A stretch of DNA of 30,359 nucleotides from an uncultured Cytophagaceae bacterium (GTDB taxonomy: Bacteria; Bacteroidota; Bacteroidia; Cytophagales; Spirosomataceae): assembly GCA_938008575.1 (NCBI GenBank), contig CALLKB010000121.1:1-30359 (forward strand), written 5' to 3'. The notes beneath the pieces are model-generated. The model made no database searches. It worked only from the letters and a program-made list of their open reading frames with translations, and had not been told where the DNA came from. Each line of letters starts with the position of its first letter. Within the stretch, counting starts at the first letter, position 1. Positions 24,891 to 30,359 of the stretch are shown here, piece by piece. A program made the translations under genes and the position numbers.

Positions 24891-26606
24891 ATGAATCTTA
24901 ATATAGATGCAATCAAGAGCCAAACGTTTGACGCTATCGTCATTGGATCCGGTATTTCGGGTGGTTGGGCTGCAAAAGAATTAACAGAAAAAGGCTTAAA
25001 AGTTGCCGTGATGGAACGTGGTCGTGAGATCAAACACATCGAAGGTTACGAAACAGCGATGAAAAATCCATGGGAATTCGACCACCGCGGTCGGCCAACT
25101 AACATGGCTGCCGAGGAATATTGGGCAGGGATGCGTACGGGTTATACGCCTAGCGAAGAGCATCGTTACTTATTTGAAAACGACAAGCAAAATCCATACA
25201 TCGAGAAGAAAGGTGGATTCGATTGGATCCGTGCTTATCACACAGGAGGTAAATCGTTGTTATGGGGTCGTCAAACGTACCGTTGGAATCGCGAAGATTT
25301 CTTAGCGAATGAAAAAGAAGGTATCGGTACTCCTTGGCCAATCGGCTATGATGATTTGGCTCCTTGGTATGCTTACGTAGAGAAATTTGCGGGTATCTCA
25401 GGTCAAGCAGAAGGCTTAGACGTATTGCCAGATTCAGATTTCTTGCCGGCGATGCAGATGACTGCTCCGGAAGTTCACTTCAAAAATTCTGTGGATAAAA
25501 AATTAGGTCGTCCCGTGACAGTAGGTCGTGTGGCGCACTTAACAAAACCAGGTAAGCAACATACGGATCTAGGTCGTTCGTCTTGTAACTACCGTAACAA
25601 ATGTATGCGTGGCTGTCCATATGGAGCTTATTTTAGCTCTTTGTCGGCAACTTTACCAGCTGCACAACGTACAGGTCGTTTAACGATGGTACACAATGCA
25701 ATCGTCGCTGAAATTATCTACGATGAGAAATCGCAAAAAGCGAAAGGTGTTCGTGTAATCGATCAAAATACGTTAGAGTCCAAAGAATATTTCGCGAAAA
25801 TCATTTTCGTGAACGCGGGCGCGATTGGGTCTACATCGATTATGATGAACTCGAAATCAAACCGTTACCAAAATGGTTTAGGTAATGATTCTGACCAATT
25901 AGGTCGTAACATCATGGACCACCATTTAGGAGTAGGTGCTTCGGCAACCGTAGAAGGCTTTGAGAAAGATTACATGTTCGGAAATCGTCCAAACGGATTA
26001 TACATCCCGCGTTACCGTAACTGGGGCAAAGATAAGCGTGGATATTCTCGTGGATTTGGTTACCAAGGTGGAGCAAGCCGTGAAGGTTGGGGACGTGGTG
26101 TAGGTCAAGATGGCTTTGGTGCACAATTCAAAGAAAGCTTAACACATCCAGGACAATGGACAGTTGGTTTTGGTGGATTTGGTGAAATTTTGCCAGATCC
26201 AAACAACCGTTTTACACTAAGCGACCAAAAAGATAAGTGGGGTTTACCTGTACTTTCTTTTGAGGCTAACCTGGGAGAAAACGAATTGAAAATGCGTCAA
26301 GATATGATGAATGATGCTGCTGAAATGTTAGAAGCAGCTGGTTTCAAAAACATCAACGCATACAATAGCCAAACTACACACATCGGTTTAGGTATCCACG
26401 AAATGGGTACAGCTCGTATGGGTACTTCTGTGAAGAACTCGATTGTGAACAAGCACAACCAAGTTCACGAAGTGAAAAACGTATTCATGACGGACGGTGC
26501 TGCGATGGCATCTGCTTCTTGTGTGAATCCTTCCTTGACTTATATGGCTATGACGGCTCGTGCTGCCGACTTTGCTGTACGGGAATTGAAAAAAGGAAAT
26601 CTATAA
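24891..26606 (+). CDS. GMC-family FAD sugar dehydrogenase with CX5CX3C Fe-S motif
   Basis: A 571-residue flavoenzyme. GSGISG (19-24) binds FAD, and ERGRE (42-46) follows as the ribose-binding acid end of strand 2. C232-x5-C238-x3-C242 matches the spacing of the three cysteines that hold a [3Fe-4S] cluster in Burkholderia FAD glucose dehydrogenase. The GMC C-terminal pair H503 (IHEMGTARMG) and N546 (CVNPSLTY) is the usual catalytic His/Asn. The likely reaction is oxidation of a sugar or glycoside at C1 or C3, with electrons passed through the Fe-S cluster to a cytochrome c; no cytochrome gene is in the window. It has no signal peptide, so export would depend on the Tat subunit upstream. Arg codons are mostly CGT and Gly mostly GGT, unlike the neighbouring hydrolases, pointing to high expression. 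Confidence 0.92.
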   Translation: MNLNIDAIKSQTFDAIVIGSGISGGWAAKELTEKGLKVAVMERGREIKHIEGYETAMKNPWEFDHRGRPTNMAAEEYWAGMRTGYTPSEEHRYLFENDKQNPYIEKKGGFDWIRAYHTGGKSLLWGRQTYRWNREDFLANEKEGIGTPWPIGYDDLAPWYAYVEKFAGISGQAEGLDVLPDSDFLPAMQMTAPEVHFKNSVDKKLGRPVTVGRVAHLTKPGKQHTDLGRSSCNYRNKCMRGCPYGAYFSSLSATLPAAQRTGRLTMVHNAIVAEIIYDEKSQKAKGVRVIDQNTLESKEYFAKIIFVNAGAIGSTSIMMNSKSNRYQNGLGNDSDQLGRNIMDHHLGVGASATVEGFEKDYMFGNRPNGLYIPRYRNWGKDKRGYSRGFGYQGGASREGWGRGVGQDGFGAQFKESLTHPGQWTVGFGGFGEILPDPNNRFTLSDQKDKWGLPVLSFEANLGENELKMRQDMMNDAAEMLEAAGFKNINAYNSQTTHIGLGIHEMGTARMGTSVKNSIVNKHNQVHEVKNVFMTDGAAMASASCVNPSLTYMAMTARAADFAVRELKKGNL

Positions 26607-26625
26607 GATTGAATTAAAAAGTTTT

Positions 26626-26660
26626 AAGCCCGAGGCAGTTTGTCTCGGGCTTTTTGTTTT
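26626..26660 (+). terminator. Strong intrinsic terminator after the GMC gene
   Basis: AAGCCCGAG (26626-26634) pairs with CTCGGGCTT (26644-26652), followed by TTTGTTTT. It lies 20 bases after the GMC stop codon and ends the two-gene transcript. Confidence 0.92.
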
Positions 26661-26832
26661 TGGGTGTTTTCTCAAATGGAAAATTTATTTCCTTTTTGTC
26701 AAATGATGTGCCATTGCATAAGTATATTAACCGAAATAGTGATAAATAAAGAAATATATAGGCAAAAGCATTGCGAATGTTCATGCATTTTTAAATATTC
26801 CCGAATGAAAAATTCACCTAACCCTAATCATC

Positions 26833-27039
26833 ATGAAAACAAAACACCTTTTTTCAGTCCTCCTGATTAAATCCCGACAATCCAAACGGATGACCCAACA
26901 ACAAGTTGCCTCTGCCGTGGGAGTCAGTCAAAGTGCTTACAATTATTGGGAATCCGGTAAACACTATCCAAATGCACAAAAACTCTACCATCTAACCCGT
27001 GTCCTCAGTATTCCCATCGATGAAATGATCGGAGTCTAG
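26833..27039 (+). CDS. Small XRE-family helix-turn-helix regulator
   Basis: A 68-residue protein that is almost entirely one HTH_3 domain: MTQQQVASAVGVSQSAYNYWESG covers helices 2-4 of the Cro/CI fold (about residues 20-42), and the C-terminal helix ends with SIPIDEMIGV. It should bind DNA as a dimer and has no effector or toxin partner beside it. It is a single-gene unit: the GMC terminator lies upstream and another terminator starts 8 bases after its stop. The 172 bases before it are AT-rich and should hold its promoter, but no good match was found. Its targets are unknown. Start ATG at 26833. Confidence 0.85.
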   Translation: MKTKHLFSVLLIKSRQSKRMTQQQVASAVGVSQSAYNYWESGKHYPNAQKLYHLTRVLSIPIDEMIGV

Positions 27040-27046
27040 TTCTCGC

Positions 27047-27082
27047 AATCCTTGACGTTTTCCAGCGTCAAGGATTTTTTTT
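27047..27082 (+). terminator. Strong intrinsic terminator after the XRE gene
   Basis: AATCCTTGACG (27047-27057) pairs perfectly with CGTCAAGGATT (27066-27076) over an 8-base loop, and the tract continues to eight T residues by 27082. It ends only 11 bases before the next ATG, so the lipoprotein gene must have its promoter within or right after this element, or rely on read-through. Confidence 0.93.
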
Positions 27083-27093
27083 ACCTTTAGGGT

Positions 27094-27648
27094 ATGTTGA
27101 TTTTCCGCTTTAGCTTTCTTATCGTTCTTTTAGCTTGCCTGCAAGCCTGTACGCCCGCCGTCCAAGAAAATGCAAAACCGGTCTTTTATCCTTGGGAGAA
27201 ATACTTAACTGCCCAAATCGATTCCCTCAGTAAACATCCGCAATCGGTTCACAAAACCATTTTATTGGACGGGAAAAAAGAAGAAAAGCAACTCTCAACG
27301 ATCGATTGGAAACAAGAATGGGCGATGTTTTTGCATGCCGACTTGAATAAACCGGCTGCAGCGACGAGTTACGATAATCTTTCCGAAGATGGTTTTGTTT
27401 GGTATTCACTAAAATCCAATGAAAACCTGGCTGTGAAGAAGTTATATATTCAATTGGATGCGCTGGACAGACCGGCGAAGGTTGAAATTGAAATCGAAGA
27501 AAAGAATTTTCTCTTCGAAACGCATAAGAAATTGAACATGAACTTCGTTGATGGGCGTGTGCAGACGTATTCGATTGATGGGTCCCAACAAATGCGCTGG
27601 ATGTCTCCAACGCATTATCAATTAATGGGTGTATTACTCCCCAAATAA
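27094..27648 (+). CDS. Lipoprotein of unknown function
   Basis: A 184-residue protein whose N terminus is a lipoprotein signal: a hydrophobic stretch and then L-Q-A-C19 (an overlapping L-L-A-C15 is also possible). The mature part begins TPAVQENAK and has no family motif I recognise. It contains several amphipathic strands (KKLYIQLDALDRPAKVEIEI, then FLFETHKKLNMNFVDGR), suggesting a small beta-rich domain anchored at the membrane. It ends inside the 3' end of the converging cysM gene: 15 bases overlap (27634-27648). The start follows closely on the XRE terminator. No operon partner is seen. Confidence 0.8.
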   Translation: MLIFRFSFLIVLLACLQACTPAVQENAKPVFYPWEKYLTAQIDSLSKHPQSVHKTILLDGKKEEKQLSTIDWKQEWAMFLHADLNKPAAATSYDNLSEDGFVWYSLKSNENLAVKKLYIQLDALDRPAKVEIEIEEKNFLFETHKKLNMNFVDGRVQTYSIDGSQQMRWMSPTHYQLMGVLLPK

Positions 27649-28509
27649 CCCGCTCGACAAATAGCGATCCCCACGGTCGCAAATGATGCAGACAATAAGT
27701 CCTTCGTCTAATTCATTCGCCAAACGAATACTTGCCGCCACCGCGCCGCCACTACTCATTCCTCCAAAAACGCCTTCTACCTTCGCCATCCGACGGGTCA
27801 TGGCCGTTGCTTCCTCCTCAGAAATGTCCATGATGCGATCTACGCGTTCCGGTTGGTAAATTTTAGGTCGGTAAGCCTCCGGCCACCTACGTATTCCGGG
27901 AATTTTCGAACCCTCTGTTGGCTGACATCCCACAATCTGAATGGCTGAATTCTGCTCCTTTAGATACATCGACGTTCCCATGATCGTCCCCGTTGTTCCC
28001 ATCGAACTCACAAAATGAGTGACTAGCCCTTGGGTATCTCGGTAAATTTCTGGGCCTGTCGTTTTATAATGCGCCAAGTAATTATCCGGATTTTCAAATT
28101 GATTTAACAAGACGAAATTACCTGTAGCTGCTTTTTCAACCGCGTAATCACGCGCAGATTCGATGCTCTCGGTAAGTGTAACCTTTGCCCCAAATGCTTC
28201 CATCGTCAACACGCGTTCCCGCGTAGAATTAGCTGGCATGGCTAATTCGATTTCTAAATCATACAGTCGGGCAATCATCGCCAATGCAATTCCCGTATTA
28301 CCCGAAGTTGCTTCGATTAATTGCATCCCGGGTTTAATATCTCCCCGTTGCAATGCGGCTTCAATCATGTTTTTGGCAGCACGATCTTTGACAGAACCGC
28401 CGGGGTTATTGCCTTCCAATTTACCCAATATGCGAACCTTGGGGTTATTGTGCAATTTATTCAAATCAACGAGGGGCGTATTGCCCACTAAATCCAATAA
28501 AGCTGCCAT
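27634..28509 (-). CDS. cysM: Cysteine synthase (O-acetylserine sulfhydrylase) B
   Basis: From the ATG at 28507-28509 the enzyme has 291 residues, the usual CysM length; an in-frame start 60 bases earlier would run back into cysE and is rejected. Seen: VGNTPLV (8-14), NNPGGSV-K41-DRAA with the PLP lysine, SGNTG (69-73) binding the substrate carboxylate, and GTTGT (171-175) holding the PLP phosphate. It makes cysteine from O-acetylserine and sulfide. The short form and the GIRRWPE region fit CysM rather than CysK. One base separates it from the cysE stop, so the two consecutive pathway enzymes are co-translated. Confidence 0.93.
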   Translation of the reverse strand: MAALLDLVGNTPLVDLNKLHNNPKVRILGKLEGNNPGGSVKDRAAKNMIEAALQRGDIKPGMQLIEATSGNTGIALAMIARLYDLEIELAMPANSTRERVLTMEAFGAKVTLTESIESARDYAVEKAATGNFVLLNQFENPDNYLAHYKTTGPEIYRDTQGLVTHFVSSMGTTGTIMGTSMYLKEQNSAIQIVGCQPTEGSKIPGIRRWPEAYRPKIYQPERVDRIMDISEEEATAMTRRMAKVEGVFGGMSSGGAVAASIRLANELDEGLIVCIICDRGDRYLSSGLFGE

Positions 28510-28510
28510 C

Positions 28511-29314
28511 TTATTCTTGAATGATTTTTTGATTTTCCTGATGATAAATTTTCGTGTTGGCCGCCACACTGCGTGTCAACCACACGTTTCCGCCAATGAT
28601 GGAGTTTGCACCAACGACTGTATCTCCTCCAAGAATTGTTGCGCCGGAATAAATAACGACTCCATTTTCAATGCTGGGATGACGCTTCGTTGATGCCATC
28701 GATTTGTCTACGGAAAGTGCGCCTAGCGTTACACCTTGATAGATTTTCACTCTTTCTCCAATTACACAGGTCTCCCCAATCACAATACCTGTTCCATGAT
28801 CCATGAAAAAGTATTGACCTATTTGAGCGCCAGGATGTATGTCAATTCCTGTTTTGGAATGGGCATATTCCGTTAAAATCCGGGGAATTAAAGGTACTTT
28901 CTCCTCGTGTAAACCATGCGCTAATCGATAAAATGCCAAGGCATAAAATCCCGGATATGTACGAATAACTTCATAATCTGTCGTCGCCGCGGGATCCCCA
29001 TTCACCATGGCCTCAACATCCGTCAAGAGCAGTTGATAAATCCCAGGAATGCGCTCCATGTACCTCGATGTGATATTTTGGGGCGTGTCCACTAATTTAT
29101 CTGCCATGTCATGTAGCAAGCTTTCCAATCCATTTTCAATGGATTCCCAGACTAATCGCAGATCCTCGGCTTGACATAGTTGTTTACGCGCCTGCTCGGG
29201 GAAAAGGGTTAGTACGATTTTGGTAAACAGCTTTTTTATATCAGACGTCGCCGGGAACGATTCCGTGTTGACATGACGATCCAAGATTTCAGCTAAGAAT
29301 TTTTCAGGTAACAT
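28511..29314 (-). CDS. cysE: Serine O-acetyltransferase
   Basis: A 267-residue enzyme from the ATG at 29312-29314; a TTG at 29341 would overlap the upstream gene and is less likely. The N-terminal half is helical. The C-terminal half is a left-handed beta helix of hexapeptide repeats (TGIDIHPGAQIG, FMDHGTGIVIGETCVIGERVKIYQGVTLGA, then SGATILGGDTVVGANSIIGGNVWL). DHGTG holds the catalytic histidine, and the acidic residue it pairs with is nearby. It acetylates serine with acetyl-CoA, the first step to cysteine, and feeds cysM immediately downstream. The long helical N terminus resembles plant-like/EpsC-type acetyltransferases. It begins 5 bases after the mnmH stop. Confidence 0.92.
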   Translation of the reverse strand: MLPEKFLAEILDRHVNTESFPATSDIKKLFTKIVLTLFPEQARKQLCQAEDLRLVWESIENGLESLLHDMADKLVDTPQNITSRYMERIPGIYQLLLTDVEAMVNGDPAATTDYEVIRTYPGFYALAFYRLAHGLHEEKVPLIPRILTEYAHSKTGIDIHPGAQIGQYFFMDHGTGIVIGETCVIGERVKIYQGVTLGALSVDKSMASTKRHPSIENGVVIYSGATILGGDTVVGANSIIGGNVWLTRSVAANTKIYHQENQKIIQE

Positions 29315-29319
29315 AGGCT

Positions 29320-30357
29320 TTACGTAAATCGGGTTTGACAAAGTGGATGTGCCATGACAGCATCCGTTTGTACGCTGGTTTCTAATGTATGGATGACAAT
29401 TTCTTGAATTTGTTCTGCTGGCCTTTGGTGCAAACCATGTACATAGGCTTTATCATAATAATTCAAGGTAATCGCAGCTACTTGGGTGAAATCATTTACT
29501 TCCAAAGCCTCCATGGCACTTTTGTAGAAATCACCCCCTAGGCGTTTTTTGATTTTTCCTACCGCATGGGCAAGATCCTCTTTGGGATAATGTGCATAGA
29601 CTTCAACCAAATAAGGAAGTCGGTATTCCGCCGCGATATCCAAAAACAATACAGGTGCAGCACGAAGTTGTGTATATAACCCCAAAGGCATAAATACTTG
29701 TCCGATGTGCCTACTTTCATCTTCTATCCAAATAGGCTTGCTGTAGTCCATTTGTCGGAGCTGCGCAACAACTTCGTTCTCAAAATGCTCACTTGTAGGC
29801 TGTGGCGCTAGGCCTAAGTGCCCAAATACCGACCCGCGGTGATGGGCTATTCCTTCTAAATCGATGACCTGCGCACCGCGCTTTTGCATCTCGAGTAAAA
29901 TATCGGTTTTTCCACTGCCTGTTTTACCGCCTAAAACCACGAAAGGAATCTTACGTTCAAATTCACTTAGGACATAATTACGGTAAGCTTTGTAGCCGCC
30001 AACTAGAATTTTGACCTTTAAGCCTGCGGTTTCAAACAACCAAGCCATGCTTCCAGAACGCATGCCTCCACGCCAACAATGAACAAGGATGGTATTGTCC
30101 ACGGCGAGTTTCTTGGCCTTCTTCACCCATTGAGCCATTTTAGGCCCCACGAATTCTAGTCCTAGCTCGATTGCGGCGTCTTTCCCAACTTGCTTATAGG
30201 TTGTTCCTACGCGGGCACGTTCTGCATCATCAAAAATCGGAAAGGAAAGGGCACCAGGAATGTGTGCTCGCAGATACTCTCCAGGGGAACGAACATCCAA
30301 AATAGGATATTGATCCGCTGCCGTTAAAAATGCCTCAGGACTTAGTTTTTCAGGCAT
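29320..30357 (-). CDS. mnmH: tRNA 2-selenouridine synthase
   Basis: A 345-residue protein, complete and starting two bases from the window edge (ATG 30355-30357). Residues 1 to about 125 form a rhodanese domain with catalytic C94 in HCWRGGMRS; DVRSPGEY (21-28) is the entry motif. A P-loop domain follows with GGKTGSGKT (143-151). This pairing defines MnmH (SelU/YbbB), which replaces the sulfur of 2-thiouridine at tRNA wobble position 34 with selenium, through a geranylated intermediate, using selenophosphate. selD is not in the window. It lies 5 bases upstream of cysE, in one operon with cysE and cysM. A start further upstream, outside the window, cannot be excluded. Confidence 0.92.
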   Translation of the reverse strand: MPEKLSPEAFLTAADQYPILDVRSPGEYLRAHIPGALSFPIFDDAERARVGTTYKQVGKDAAIELGLEFVGPKMAQWVKKAKKLAVDNTILVHCWRGGMRSGSMAWLFETAGLKVKILVGGYKAYRNYVLSEFERKIPFVVLGGKTGSGKTDILLEMQKRGAQVIDLEGIAHHRGSVFGHLGLAPQPTSEHFENEVVAQLRQMDYSKPIWIEDESRHIGQVFMPLGLYTQLRAAPVLFLDIAAEYRLPYLVEVYAHYPKEDLAHAVGKIKKRLGGDFYKSAMEALEVNDFTQVAAITLNYYDKAYVHGLHQRPAEQIQEIVIHTLETSVQTDAVMAHPLCQTRFT

Positions 30358-30359
30358 CT

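Noticed and set aside
26640..26870. 76-codon plus-strand frame between the GMC terminator and the XRE gene
   Set aside because: It starts inside the terminator hairpin, runs through AT-rich intergenic sequence and overlaps the XRE start; its product has no domain-like features.
27082..27089. TACCTTTA as a -7 promoter element for the lipoprotein gene
   Set aside because: It lacks the final G, has no TTG at the right distance, overlaps the terminator T tract and sits 5 bases from the ATG.
28510..28569. Extended start for cysM inside cysE
   Set aside because: The added residues are basic and low-complexity and are not part of the cysteine synthase fold; the ATG at 28507-28509 gives the normal 291 residues.
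29315..29341. TTG start for cysE overlapping mnmH
   Set aside because: The ATG at 29312-29314 follows the mnmH stop by 5 bases and keeps the complete enzyme.
1..30359. CRISPR array, prophage, toxin-antitoxin or defence island
   Set aside because: No regularly spaced repeats, cas genes, phage structural genes, nucleases or toxin-like partners were seen on either strand.

Overview
The window looks like a chromosome segment of a Bacteroidota bacterium, probably from the Cytophagales side of the phylum (inference from gene content; the genus is not determined). Supporting signs are exported enzymes with short Lys-Lys signal peptides ending near A-Q or S-Q, the near absence of Shine-Dalgarno sequences, a good Bacteroidota-type promoter (TTG, 18 nt, TAAATTTG), the Gluconate_2-dh3/GMC oxidoreductase pair, and two exported fucosidases (GH95, GH29). 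There is no rRNA, CRISPR array, transposase or integrase.

Region 1 (1-8792) opens inside a tRNA-Phe gene and continues with a visibly AT-rich surface-glycan block. A methyltransferase runs back toward the tRNA. A rightward operon encodes a split transketolase (two subunits), a sugar-nucleotide epimerase/dehydratase fused to a GtrB-like polyprenyl-phosphate glycosyltransferase, and a GT-C-like membrane transferase. A leftward set (small exported protein, GT-C-like membrane protein, DPM1-like GT2) meets it tail to tail with overlapping stop codons. The likely theme is synthesis of lipid-linked, possibly unusual, sugars and their transfer outside the cytoplasmic membrane.

Region 2 (8907-16708) is carbohydrate and nucleoside scavenging. 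It holds a Tat-exported TIM-barrel sugar isomerase, a GC-rich perfect palindrome, an exported GH95 alpha-L-fucosidase, and a tightly packed leftward operon: ribokinase, exported nucleoside hydrolase, exported ADP-ribosylglycohydrolase-family protein, GRP-family sugar permease. Together the operon could release ribose outside the cytoplasm, import it and phosphorylate it.

Region 3 (16783-21259) is a rightward five-gene run: a membrane acyltransferase (NagX/HGSNAT type), a flavin-reductase-like protein, a VOC protein, a zinc alcohol dehydrogenase and an AAHS-type MFS transporter. The last three are translationally coupled. The substrate is unknown. A convergent MHS-type MFS transporter follows (21336-22706).

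Region 4 (22851-26660) holds an exported GH29 fucosidase and then a gene pair with its own promoter and a strong terminator: a Tat-signal-bearing small subunit and a signal-less GMC flavoenzyme with a CX5CX3C iron-sulfur motif. This resembles FAD glucose dehydrogenase or glucoside 3-dehydrogenase, and its codon use suggests high expression.

Region 5 (26833-30357) has a tiny XRE regulator between two terminators, a lipoprotein of unknown function, and a leftward operon of tRNA 2-selenouridine synthase (mnmH), serine acetyltransferase (cysE) and cysteine synthase (cysM).
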